Positions 34,437 to 45,434 of a stretch of DNA of 64,000 bases are shown one piece after another (the first letter of the stretch is position 1; every line of letters starts with the position of its first letter). The notes under the pieces were generated by a model. The model was not told where the DNA came from, did no database searches, and was given only the letters and a program-made list of their open reading frames with translations. The stretch covers positions 54,819,087-54,883,086 of the forward strand of contig CM018685.1 of NCBI GenBank assembly GCA_009363875.1, given 5' to 3'. The DNA comes from Mikania micrantha. Lineage: Eukaryota > Streptophyta > Magnoliopsida > Asterales > Asteraceae. A program made the translations under genes and the position numbers.

Positions 34437-35316
34437 GGTTGTTTGATCTAAACAACACTTTACAAGTATTTCTCTAATACAATCTAACAGATGCGGAAGG
34501 TCTGTTAGAAGGATCTCACAAACACTCAAATGATGAACAAATAATCTTTGAATAACAATAAGAACACAAGAGTAAATTCAAGCTCAAAGATATATTTCTC
34601 TCAAAGTATTACAAGTGTTGAAAACAGACAAGCACACTTAACAGGTTTACAATGAGAGGTTATATAGCTAAGGCTACAACCGTATACATGTAGGAATACA
34701 AGTTGGGTATACTAGACAATACATAAAGTAAAGCTTATTCTAGTATATTGAGTGTCTTAACAGGCTAAGACACTTACTTACAATCATTACAAATATAGAC
34801 ATTGACTTTACAAAGACTAGTTAAATACAAAAGGCATTTAATGTTGTTGATCTTCAAGGCTTTAGATGATCTTTTGCATTTAATGCTGAGGAAGGGAAGT
34901 AAGGTGCTGTCTGACTATAGGTATGATCTTTTTGTATTTAATCAGACCAGCATGTCTTGTGTCAGTCCCTTTTGTACTAAGAAAGTAATCAGCTACAGTC
35001 TTTGTCAAAGGATAAACCTCGGAAGTCCTTGTCTTTATCTTTGGTGTGAAGGAGAGTCTTCGGAAGTTGTCAGTCTTCGGAAGTCTTTAATTCTTCAAAA
35101 GCTTTATGTCTTCGGAAGTTATGAAGCTTTATCTTCTAAGTAACAATCTTCCGAAGTGTTTGTTTTGTACAGCCTTCGGTAGGAGTTAGTTACTCTTCGG
35201 AAGCAATGCTGCTTCCGAATACGAACTCCTTCCTTCCGAAGGCTGCTTGTCTGTGTAGTCTCTGTACTTAGACAAATTTGAAGTTTGGTGAGCATCAGCC
35301 TTTATTAGTCTTTACA
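34437..35316 (-). repeat. 5' LTR of Sirevirus element 1 (inner end deleted)
   Basis: Direct repeat of 23423-24312. Its inner end is missing. Compared with element 2, 37 bases are deleted at 34436/34437, covering the last bases of the LTR and the whole primer-binding site. The CTTCNGAAG motifs are present at about 35058-35240. Confidence 0.88.
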
Positions 35317-35321
35317 ATGTG

Positions 35322-36624
35322 TTTAAAAAAATTAATTGAATTGAATGTTTTATACTTTAAATTAAAATACTAAATAGTAAATGAGACTACGAAACTCAAT
35401 TACAGTGGACGAGTTAGTATTTCTTGTTCACAAGTTGGCACCCAATAACATTAATCATGAAAATACAAATAATAGCAAACAGTTTCTTCTTATTATATAG
35501 TAAATAAGCATGGACGAACCTTTTAAGGGCCCGGGGTGCCCCGGCCCCCTTGTTTTTCGCTCAGAATGGTCGACATAATAGTATTTCGTCGGAAAATCCT
35601 TCGATTCTCTTCATTTTTTTCCTAAAAATCATTCGGCCTCCTCCATTTTCATCCTAAAAATCCTTCAATCATTCGGCCTCCTCCATTTTCATCCTAAAAA
35701 TCCTTCGGCCTCCTCCATTTTCTTCCTAAAAATCCTCCAGTCCCCTCTGACTTTTTTTCCAAACTTATTCACTGTGAATAAGTGAGGTTATAACTTTTAC
35801 TCTCTCTTATTATATTGCTAACTTGTTGACATAAGAATCAGGTTAATTATTATTATTATTTAGATTAAAAGTGAATGAGTTAAGATTTCTTAAAGTCTAC
35901 CGAACAATTTGGCAGAAGAACTCATTAATATTCTCGTGGACTTGTCTTGTGTAATTGTGTTAACATGTTGGATGTGAAATATCCATAGAAATTAGAAAGA
36001 CCAATTTTAAATAAAATCTATCATAATAAATAAAATTTAGGAAGAATTAATTTTGATAAATTTTGTTTTGTAATTTATGTTGAAATGAAGTTGATTAAAA
36101 TTTCTGATTAGAACGCTAAGAGAAATTTATATATTGATATTTTTACGTAATTCTTGTTCTTTCAAAAATACTTTTATAGCGTATTTTGTGTATATTATTG
36201 CTTGTAGACATGCAAAAAAAAAAAGGTCTTCGTAAATGAACCGGTTAGAAACACAAGATCTAGCCATTAATACCGGTTAACCATTTTTTCTCTCAAAAAA
36301 GTAGTTAGTTTCCAACCGTTGGAACCAGAATCTAGCCATTAATTAGTTAACTGGTTTGTTAAAAATCTAATTCTAGCCTTTTTTGAAATGGTCATATGAC
36401 CGTTAACACACTTTTGTGGACCATTTTGCTCTTAAGCGAATGTATAATACGTGTGGGTATTTTGGTTTAATAACACAACTTGTCTATTTCTATAACGCTA
36501 AAAAAACGCTCAAAAATGTTCCAAAAACTCTCAAAGCTATAAAATTATATCATTCTCCCATGAATATGATCACATTTTAAGTTTCAAAACGTACCACAGA
36601 AAATTTCAAAACAACACAAAGTTC
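35322..36624. other. Intergenic with short minisatellite
   Basis: AT-rich. At about 35600-35745 a ~35-40-bp unit containing CGGCCTCCTCCATTTTC and CCTAAAAATCCTT is repeated about three times imperfectly. At 35535-35555 is the GC-rich imperfect palindrome GGGCCCGGGGTGCCCCGG, probably a transposon remnant. No gene seen. Confidence 0.5.
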
Positions 36625-37789
36625 TTAAATAAACCAACATACGAGACATGTAAACCCCATGAAAACAAACGACTTGAACCCGATAGTCACGGCCCCGACA
36701 GAACTAGGGACAAATGATGACGGGTTATTATTTTTTGACGGACTGGTGTTAGTGGTGGTGGTAGGGGTGGCAGAGGAATCACCGCCAGGTTCTGCCTCGG
36801 GGCCACCTGCTACAGGTCCATCAGCCATCTTTCCATCGACGACCACATGAAGCTTCATTCCAGCATAACAGTGTAGCCTGTTACCGCAGACGAAGTACCT
36901 ATCCCCGGGTTTGGTTAACGCAAATGTTGTGTTCCCATTACTACTTGGATGTAGTACATTGGTCGTGTTGCACCCCTGGTAACTGGCCCGATTCACCTCA
37001 GCCACACTATGACTAGATGAATATTGAAATACTTCAAAAGGCACAAAGATACGAATTCAAATTAGTGAAAGCAACAAACAAAACTTCGTCTTATATTAAC
37101 ATAGTTTTTATCAGTTTATTTGATTTTAAATTATTTTTGGGCCCAACCGAAAACCAAACCCAACCGCGCGAATAAGAAATGTGCCTAACTGAACCAAATT
37201 AAACTAATTAAACCGATTAATTAGGTTTATTCGATTGAATTCGGTTTGGTTATCCTAATAATGCAAGATTAGTGCAACCGAGAACCTAACCGAAAACCAA
37301 ATAAGCAATTTTGATACATTTTTAACCGCCCCGAAAACCAGATAAGCAATTTTCTTTTATTTATTTCAATTGTGTGAGCCCATTGTTTCCAGCCTATGTC
37401 ACCAAGGTCTAGTTAACTGGACCTCACATGAGCCACCACAACCACCACAGGAGGAAACCCCACTGGGAAAACCCCTGACCCCCCTCAGACCTCTATTTCG
37501 CTGCGAGAGGGTTTTGAACACAAGACCTCCCATTTAGAAGAATCTTGGGGTACCATTGAAGCAATCCCTCATTGGTACCAATGTGCTTTTAAGAGATAAA
37601 ATGCTAACTAAGAACATCACCAACGACAAAACGTTTGTCTCGAGCCCATGAGTCAACGTCGGTGCTTATGTCCCAACCTGACGAGTCACCAACTGTGTAC
37701 GTTGTGGCTAGACATCTTGATGCAAAGCAAGTGATGACTAAAATAGTTAAAAATAGTAAGGCCGGGCTTGCCATTTTTTGAAATGGCAT
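36625..37789 (-). CDS. Uclacyanin-type phytocyanin (blue copper, GPI-anchored), two exons
   Basis: Exon 1 is 37789-37609 and exon 2 is 37031-36625. The 577-bp intron (37608-37032) has GT-AG borders and restores D-V-L-I-F-Q-Y across the joint, giving 195 residues. An N-terminal signal peptide (LLFLTILVITCFASRC) precedes a plastocyanin-like fold starting TTYTVGDSSGWD. Copper ligands are His (SSSHSV), Cys (YFVCG), His (RLHC) and Met (AGMKL); the Met ligand fits the uclacyanin class. A Pro/Ser/Thr/Gly-rich, arabinogalactan-like linker follows, then a hydrophobic C-terminus typical of a GPI signal. Family members are extracellular plasma-membrane-attached electron carriers linked to cell-wall redox and lignification; exact role unknown. 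The start could be Met 37789 or 37774 (shorter, better signal peptide). Confidence 0.9.
37380..37585. repeat. Dispersed repeat inside the uclacyanin intron
   Basis: A GC-richer segment with GGGTTTTGAACACAAGACC looks like a decayed tRNA-type box B. CATTGAAGCAATCCCTCATTGG also occurs here in a style seen in plant dispersed repeats. It differs in composition from the AT-rich intron around it. I could not define ends. Confidence 0.3.
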
Positions 37790-37820
37790 ATCAGATAAAA
37801 ATGTGATGTTGGTCTTGGCG

Positions 37821-37836
37821 CTATATATCATATATG
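37821..37836 (-). promoter_or_regulatory. Possible TATA box of the uclacyanin gene
   Basis: TATATA-rich sequence (CTATATATCATATATG on the plus strand) lies 32-47 bases before the ATG at 37789. It fits a TATA element if the mRNA leader is very short, or if translation starts at 37774. Confidence 0.35.
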
Positions 37837-38619
37837 TATATCAAACAATCAAGTGGTGGTTCGATATATAATTAGATCACCAAATTTCTTGAAAATTGAT
37901 ATTTTCCAAGTTAACTTTGGTCTATGGTTGATGATCCATTTAGAGAAGAATACGTATGTGTAAGGTCAGATTAATATAATCTGAATGCACTCGGTGGATG
38001 TATTAAGAGACGCAAAATTACTATATTTTGATTTAACACAACCCTGTTTCAAGTCGACCAAAATTAGTTAGGTGGCGTTTGTTTTTTCAGAGGTAGAATG
38101 TTTACTGTTTGCAGACCAAATCTGTAGATCTATGTAGCAGAAGAGCTGAACAAAACCTTTGCAGTATGTTAAAAAAACATTGTTTTTAATGTCTGCTTGT
38201 AGTCGCGATTGGAAGATGGAACTGTTTTCAACGCGATGGGGGTGAGATGGATGGCCCACGACGGTGGAGGACCGTCAATGGTGTAGGAGCAACAGCTGGA
38301 AGGAACTGGAGGTCACCTGTTATTAAGTCACTGATCAGATGATTTAAAGAAATAATGAATACATTTTTAACCTAGAAGAAAAGGGTGGGATGATGAGAGA
38401 ACGGGTTGGTCCAAGTCTGCAATAAAAAATGACGGAAAGATGTTTTAAAAGAAATGTCTTCTAAAAAACAAGCAGATTGCTGACACTAACCTCTGCATGT
38501 GGTATGTGCGGCACAAACAGAAGAGACTGTAATGCGTTTTTTTTTATATAAAAAACAAACCCCACCATATATTGGTCTTTATACCCAATCTAAAACAACC
38601 TACCCCACCCCACCCGACC
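37837..38619. other. Intergenic upstream of the uclacyanin gene, no gene seen
   Basis: Non-coding. The short minus-strand ORF at 38068-38259 is unrecognised. No element ends found until the MITE at 38620. Confidence 0.4.
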
Positions 38620-38914
38620 TAGAGGTGAACAAAATAACCCGTTCCATCCAAACCGGTCCGAACTGCCGGTTTGGCACAGGTTTGAGATTTAACCGTCAAA
38701 ACCGGTTCCTAAACCGATCCGACCAATTTCAAACCCCTCTAAACCGGTTTCAACCCGTCCGAACCGGCCCTTATAGGTTTGGCATCTCCTCTCTCGAACA
38801 GGTTTCCAAACCGAACCGGTTTCACCCCAAACCGGCTTAGGACCATCATTGACCAAACCGATTTCTGACCCGAGCTCTGCAAAAAATAGTAAAATACCGG
38901 TTTGTGCACCACTA
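38620..38914. mobile_element. hAT-like MITE 1 (295 bp)
   Basis: Termini TAGAGGTGAACAAA and, inverted, TAGTGGTGCACAAA. The 8-bp flanks ACCCGACC (38612-38619) and ACCCCACC (38915-38922) match at seven of eight positions, as expected for hAT target duplications. The interior is full of AACCGGTTT palindromes and non-coding. Confidence 0.8.
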
Positions 38915-38922
38915 ACCCCACC

Positions 38923-39473
38923 CCACCAAAACAGAGCTGGCCCATAAGCATTTAAGGTCCAATTTAAAAAATATATACTGGGCTTGTTAAGTTAATGAGT
39001 TGTTGGGCAAGTGTGCCTCTTAGTCGTAGCTGACAAAATTTACACGGGATGAGGCGATGGGCAAATCTTCAATCGTCCGGAGAAGAGCGGTTGGGCAGAT
39101 CAAATCTTCAATCGTCGCAGGGCCTTCAAATCTTCAACCGTTCTACTTGCAAATTTCTGATGTCAAATCTTCAATCGTCAGTAGGCAATACTGAATCATC
39201 GGATTCATCTTCTTCTGTGCCTCAATCGGTTTGTGGTTTTGTGCAATTGTTGTTTCAGTGTTTTCAAATTGCAGCCTTCCATCGGTTTGTGGCTTTGTGC
39301 AGATATGCAATCGATCTGACATCTAAAACCTAAGCCAATAACTCAAATACTCGATAAGTCGATATCATAATTTCTCGTAGGATTTTTTATGAGAAAATTC
39401 CAAAATGTCCATTTGATCACCAACTTTCATCAAAAATTTCCATTTAACTTTTCAATGCCACAAAATGTCCATT
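38923..39473. other. Intergenic with short unrecognised ORF
   Basis: The plus-strand ORF 39049-39333 (94 codons) contains the phrase CAAATCTTCAATCGTC three to four times at the DNA level, giving repeated N-L-Q-S-S. It resembles no family I know. I treat it as a probable chance ORF over a small repeat. Confidence 0.3.
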
Positions 39474-39481
39474 GTCTTTAC

Positions 39482-40118
39482 TAGAGGTGTGCAAAAAACG
39501 AATTAACCGATCTGTAACTAGTATAACCGAGAAAACCGAACCAAATGAGAAACCGATGGTTCAGTAAAACAAGCTTTTAATAACCGAAATTAGTGGTTCG
39601 GTTTTTGTTATCAATTTTTCTATAACCACCATAACCGAACCGCTTAAATCACTAAACAATATATATATCTTTAATTATATTTATACTAGAAGATACCAAA
39701 GTTTAAATAAATGTATAATTTATGTTGCCTCTTAAATTCCCCCTAAAAAAGTTGGCAAAAAATATTTTCCTAATTTCATTTATCACTTTCTAAACATAAT
39801 AAAGACTAGACTTAAACGTCCACCACTCATATTTTATCGGAATTTTGGCATTTCAACATTTTGAATGTTTGTTTAAATTTTTGGATTAGATTTTATCGTT
39901 TTGTTCACATTTTTGTTAAACATTTATTTGAATTCATGGATATCGTTTTGTTAATTGATATTAATATTATTGAATATATTTAATGGTTAACTGATAACCG
40001 CTTAACCGAAACCACCATAACCGATTGGTTATGTTTATCATATTGATTTAACCGACGTCTTGGTTATGGCTATGGTTTTAGGTCAAAACCGAACCAAACC
40101 AAACCATGCACACCCCTA
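39482..40118. mobile_element. hAT-like MITE 2 (637 bp)
   Basis: Termini TAGAGGTGTGCAAAAA and, inverted, TAGGGGTGTGCATGG, with a perfect 8-bp target duplication GTCTTTAC (39474-39481 and 40119-40126). The interior is rich in TAACCGAA and its complement, with no coding. Confidence 0.9.
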
Positions 40119-40158
40119 GTCTTTACGGGTGTCGGCACCCCTACATATACGGGTGGCC

Positions 40159-42219
40159 TTTGACAGTTGCGTACGAAAAATTCGGCATTAATGACGTGAG
40201 CACATTTGGTCGTGCTTGAAATCCACGAGGATTTAGTAACTTTTGTTATTGGGGATTGATAGTATGCGAAAAATGATGAACGTGGGCGAAAACCGTGCGC
40301 AAAACGGAGTTCGTATGCTCCCGGAATCGCGAAAAGAAGTTAAAATCAAAAATGATGACGCTGATGACGTGGGGCGGTACGCCCCCGCCCAGACCTCCAG
40401 CTGGGGCGATGCGCCCCGGAGCATATGTCGGCTAAAATGAGTTTAAGTGATCAGAAATCGTCCAGAACGTTATTTCTTCTCCTGCTTCGTCCATAAGCGA
40501 CCTACAGACGTAAAAACTCAACTTTTGATCATTCTAACTCCATCATAAACCCATTAGAAGTCATAAATCTCACCAAGGATTGTATTTTCAAGTCCTGATC
40601 GCTGTTTTAACCGCAGAAATTCGTCAGAACAGGTAACGGTTCGTTTTAACCTTCTAGTTTGATTTTGATTGATTAGATCTTGATTTTGAACGTAATGAGA
40701 TAGTTAGGATTGTTGATTATTGCCTAGATGATGGCTAGGATTGATTATAAATGAAGAACACGAAGTTCTAACGGTTAAATCCTTGTTTTGATCCGTTGTA
40801 ATGCCCAATTTGCATGAAATCATACCCATGATTATAATGGTTTAAACCATTTAATTATGACAATGTAGGTGATTAGTTTGATTAATCTTTGAAATGCAAA
40901 GGTTAAATCTAAGTGTTTCAAACTAATCACAATCATTAACATACTCATCGGAATGATTATCTGATGTTTGTGATAACAGTCAGATTAGTATGTTAAATCT
41001 GGTTATTTCACCTATTCTGATGCTACATTATGATATTTCATGATATTTGGGTAATCAATAATAAGGATTAATCACCCCTAAGCCATTAAATTATCTAGAA
41101 ACTGTTTTAGCATTATAATCAACAACATTAACTATCTGGTTAATCAGAGATTATTCTGATTAATCAAGAGTGTCATCAACTTTGAATTAGGAATCTAATG
41201 CAATGTAGGTTCCTATATTATCATACATTGTATGATATAACCTTAAATTAATTAAATACATAATTAATATCGAGTTGATGATTTACTAAGCAATGTCTTT
41301 GACATTGAACGTTCAGGAAGATCTAATCAGTAAACTAGAACATAAATAATTCATTAAATATAATTAAATGCAGAATCATCTCTTTGTTGTTAGCTTTGAG
41401 AGATTTTGCTACTCTTATATTATCAGGTGAGTTTCGTACAACCCCTTTTATTTTTAATCTTTTATAAACATCGGGGAAACTCTGCAAACTGTTGTCTGAA
41501 CATATGATATGCATCAATGATATCTGTGTGATTTCATGTGATTTTGTGAGATTTCATGGGATTTTGCCTGTAGACTGAACTCTATCATGGAACTGAAAGT
41601 CCTCATTCTTGAACTGTATCTAGTGAACCCATGTGTGGCCGAACAGAAAACATTGATAGTACTATTGGTTGACACCCCATTCGCTGGGAGGGTTGCATCT
41701 CCCCTTGTGTGAATGTTTGTTATATGTTTCCTGAACTTCTTAATGGTATGATAGACATTAAGACAATGAGGCACTAAGATATGTACCGACGGGTAATATC
41801 TTGAGACAGACTAGACGTCCGAAAGGAACTAGATACGGGTCCCATGGTTATCCGGAACTGAACTTTTGAGAACGTGCTTATCATATCATATTGTTTTAAA
41901 TTGAACTGTCGAACTCACCAGCTTTGTGCTGACGTTTTCAAATTAAATCCTTTTTGCAGGAGACCGTGACACTCGGTGAGGATGCACTTCATACATTTGT
42001 AATTAAATAAGATAGTTGTGCAATAAATTTAGTTGTAAACTGTAATTCTAGTTGTGATGACGAAACCCTTGGTAATGTATTTACTTTAAGTTAATCTGTG
42101 TGCTGTGATATTGGATCAAGTAAGTCACACCTCACCTCGGAGACATCACCACTATGCTTCCGCAACCGGTTCAGTGACGTCAGACCGGACACGAGGTGAC
42201 GAGGGGTGGGGGTGTGACA
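40159..42219 (+). repeat. Ty3-gypsy-type solo LTR (2061 bp)
   Basis: Bounded by TTTGACAG (probably mutated from TGTGACAG) and GTGTGACA, with perfect 5-bp duplications TGGCC (40154-40158 and 42220-42224). No internal coding, primer site or partner LTR. The signature GAACTCACCA at 41911, followed by TTTGTGCTGAC, matches the corresponding part of the 4-kb LTRs (4176, 20407), so it is probably a related lineage. Confidence 0.82.
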
Positions 42220-42224
42220 TGGCC

Positions 42225-43166
42225 CATATTATTAACAAATCAAAAAATATCATTTGTCCTCTATGGACCCACAAATGACATAAATAATATCTCTTTAAAT
42301 TTTAACCTTTAATATATAGATTTATAAAGTGACGTAACTTTTCTTCTAAACACGTGATTGATGCTGTGAAGTAAATTAAAATTGAGTCTAAAAACTCGGT
42401 CTTAGCTAGCCTTTAATAGTTATTAATCATTCTTAAATGTTTGAATTCATTGCATTTACCTACTTTTTTGGTTACCCGTCTTGACCCGCATTGTGTTTAA
42501 ATGGTACCAATCTCAACCCATTCAATATGTTACCCATTTCAACCCATTATACTACAATTGTTTACCCAAACCAACCCATTTCTTTGACATGGGTACAAAT
42601 TGACACCTCTAGCTCCATTCCAATGTGTACCCTGACCAATTTCTGCTATGCGTCCATTTTTCAAACTAAAGACCAGCACTTCAAATTAAAATTTTGTAAA
42701 ATATCAAATCTCTTTTAATTCATTTACAGATTTGTAGCTTACAGTTATTTGCTAAAACAAGATTTTATGATTTATACATTCATAATGAAAGTGTTAATGA
42801 CAAATAAAACACTAAGACCTTTCAGAACATCTAACAAATAAAACTTGGAGAGTGCATCACCTACCATCAAAGAATCAATTGAATTGAATTGAGCCCTTCT
42901 CCTCCTTGGTACTTTCAGGAAACGCCCTTCTATTTCTTCTTTGTATCCTCTAAATCCAGAATAAAGATAACCATAAAAATCAACCCTAAAGTTAAAAATT
43001 CAGCTGAATTACAACGCATTTCTATTCAGAAAGTAGCATTTCATGTTCAGTCATTTCATAAACTATAAACCCTTAAAATATAAACTAAAAGCAACCCAAA
43101 ATACCCTCCATGGCCCATTCATGTTACATGATAGACCAAGTTTTATTTTTATAGGGGTAAATTATG
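42225..43166. other. Intergenic with possible MITE remnant
   Basis: At 42475-42612 a run of CAACCCATT/TTACCCATT repeats ends in AAATTGACACCTCTA, the inverse of a TAGAGGTG hAT-like terminus. No left end was found. The rest is AT-rich and non-coding. Confidence 0.4.
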
Positions 43167-43174
43167 ATTTCTGT

Positions 43175-43702
43175 TAGGGCTGGCAATTTCAGACACGAAC
43201 ACGTTAACGCGACACGACACGAAACGACATGATATAACACAACTTTAACATGTTCCGTGTTTACCCTTAACATGTTTCGTGTCTAAAATAGGTTGACACA
43301 TTAAGACCTGTTTATCTTTCTTGTCTAAACAGGTAAAACCCGCTAAGACCTGTTAAGACCCGTTAATACATGTTAAGATCCGTTAAGAACTGTTAAGATC
43401 CATTAAAACCTGGTAAGACTTGTTAAGACATATTTAAAATTTAAAATAAATAATATAATTAAATATGTGAGTAACCGATTAGCTTCAAAAAATTTCTAAT
43501 TGTCTAACCCTAGTTTTTAACGGGTTCCTTAACAGGTTTTTTAATAGGTTTTAACAGGTTTTTCAACAGGTCATTTATAGTGTTAACTGTTAGCAGGTTT
43601 CTTAACAGGTCATTTTGTGTTTACGTGTTTACCCAGTTCATGTTTCGTATCTCAACGTGTCGTGTCTTAACGGGTCGTGTATGACCCGTTATGACAACCC
43701 TA
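43175..43702. mobile_element. hAT-like MITE 3 (528 bp)
   Basis: Left end TAGGGCTGGCA and inverted right end TAGGGTTGTCA. Subterminal ACACGACACG/CGTGTCGTGT blocks pair with each other. Many GTTAAGACC/AACAGGTTT units occur inside. Flanks ATTTCTGT and TTTCCTGT match at six of eight, a weak target duplication. Confidence 0.6.
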
Positions 43703-43772
43703 TTTCCTGTCCTTTAGGTTTATGGGCAAAATTACAATTACTATTCTTTAGGCTTATATCAAGTTGCTATAA

Positions 43773-45431
43773 GGCTATGTGTTATCATCAAGCTCCATCA
43801 CTCCATGTAGGCGTCAGATAATCAACTAACACCATAACCTCTTATCACTCCACATCATCTTTACATATGCTATCATCACTCCCCCATCACTTCCCTGTAA
43901 CTCCACGTCATAACCACCTTTATTCAATATTTTATTATTTATTTTTATATTTTTTATAAAAATTAAATTAAAAAAGCCAAAATATTATTAAAAAAATATA
44001 AAATTAGAAAATAAAACTAAAAAAAGTTACATAATAAAAAAAATTACATGATAAAAAATACATAAAAAAATTAATCCATATTATATCGCTTCATAATCCG
44101 CTCATTCGTCTTCTTGGCCATTTCACGAGCGTGACCGGTTAAGTGATCGGTTGGAGTCCACAACAATTTTATATCATTGTTGTATTGTGTTTGCTCCTGT
44201 AAGTCGACAAATTTTTGTAACGACTCGGAGATGGTCTCCCACGTGCCTTTGTAATCGGTTGAAGACGAAGCTTGTGGTCGATTACCCATGTTGTTTCGAC
44301 CGGGCGGATGTTGAGGAGAGGGTGGTGGGGGCATGTCCATTTCGACTTGCTCATCTGACTCGTTTAAGTTAACGAAACATCGACCGGTTGAGTCGGATTG
44401 AGTGTTCGTATACTTTCCGGACGATGACGTCTTCATCCGTTTCGAAGTTTGTAACTTCGGGACGGGATGCCATTTTGTTGATTTTCTCATAACCTGCCAT
44501 GATATGAGAAAATGGCCCCTTTTTCTTGAGCATAGGTCATCAACGCTTCATTCATGACCGTTTCGTCATTATCACCACTTTTATGGTTTGTGGTGTTGAA
44601 TCCATACTCCGTTAAATTTCACGACGTTATGCTGTAAGTCGTGCTATTTGGCAGAAAGCATGTCGTTCCTCCGATACGAGTCATGACTCATTGCCGAAAA
44701 AACTGGGTTCTAACGCGTTTCCAAAATTCCGTGCTCGTTTGGTTGTTACCAACAAACTGATCTTCGGAAACATCAATGTAGGCACGAGCTAGTGGCACCT
44801 CCTCAACTTCCAACCATTGAGTAATGGTCGGTTTTGTTGTTTTTTCTGGCACTTCCTTTCGTCTGTGCCTACGACACGATGTAGTCGGTTGGACGTCGAG
44901 TTATGTTTCCGGAACCACGTCAACATCATGTTCCGGTTGATTTTCAGAAACGTTGTCAAAGGCGGGTGAGTTTAGGTTGAAAAAAGGTGGTTGTGTTTAC
45001 CAATTTGAAAAGGTTAGAAATTGGTTCGAGTTGTTTGGATCGATTTGAGGACGATAACAATTCATAAACGGGTTAAAAAACAGGTTGTTTGGGTTGTTTG
45101 GATCCGTTGTGTGTAGAAGTTTTTGAAGATTTGAGAGTTGAATTTTTTGAAGAGTTGTTGAGAGATTAAGAGAGTATGTAAGTGTTTTTGAGTGTGTTGA
45201 TTGAGGTTATATAGGGTTTAATTTTATTTTTATTTTATTTCAAACGGCAATATTACCCTTTTTTATTTTATTTATTTATTTATTTTTTCCTCCCCAACGG
45301 TCATCACCCTGTGAGGGCTCTCACGCCACCCATCTTCACGCCCCTCTCACGCCGGTGTGTAATGGGGGGAAGGCGTCACCGGGGCATGACCGACCCCTCT
45401 CACGCCCAATCACATACCATAACACATAGTC
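43773..45431 (-). mobile_element. PIF/Harbinger element carrying ORF1 only
   Basis: Termini GGCTATGTGTTAT (left) and, inverted, GACTATGTGTTAT (right), with TAA duplications at 43770-43772 and 45432-45434. The terminal GACTAT is shared with the right end of the transposase-bearing element at 16194-22019. The only coding remains are a minus-strand ORF1. No transposase is present, so it is non-autonomous. Confidence 0.8.
44071..44900 (-). pseudogene. Harbinger ORF1 (SANT/Myb-like, NAM-associated type), broken
   Basis: The first part, about 44880-44695, reads as a SANT/trihelix-like domain (LARAYIDVSEDQFVGNNQ, FWKRVRTQFF). It is then cut by a stop and frame changes. The last 139 codons (44490-44071) are open and carry KSTKWHPVP, an acidic Pro-rich stretch and a helical tail. 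In family members ORF1 binds element ends and helps import the transposase into the nucleus. Relatives are often mislabelled glutathione S-transferase T3-like. This copy is unlikely to give a full protein. Confidence 0.65.
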
Positions 45432-45434
45432 TAA

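Larger units (their letters stand above)
23423..35316 (-). mobile_element. Sirevirus-type Ty1/copia retrotransposon, element 1 (defective)
   Basis: An 11.9-kb element read on the minus strand and flanked by ATGTG (23418-23422 and 35317-35321). Order along the element: 5' LTR (34437-35316), gag (34347-31545), pol (31544-28615), CTTCNGAAG-rich spacer (28614-28015), extra ORF (28014-24345), polypurine tract, 3' LTR (24312-23423). Order protease-integrase-RT-RNase H marks Ty1/copia. The long gag with coiled coil and two CCHC knuckles, plus the extra 3' ORF, mark the Sirevirus/Maximus lineage. Defects: deleted primer-binding site, several stops and frameshifts, and loss of the integrase core. The LTRs differ at about 15 positions by eye, so it is older than element 2. 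Confidence 0.92.

Noticed and set aside
44071..44490. Glutathione S-transferase gene
   Set aside because: Relatives carry that label, but the sequence is Harbinger ORF1 (SANT/Myb-like) inside TIRs with TAA duplications; no GST fold motif is present.
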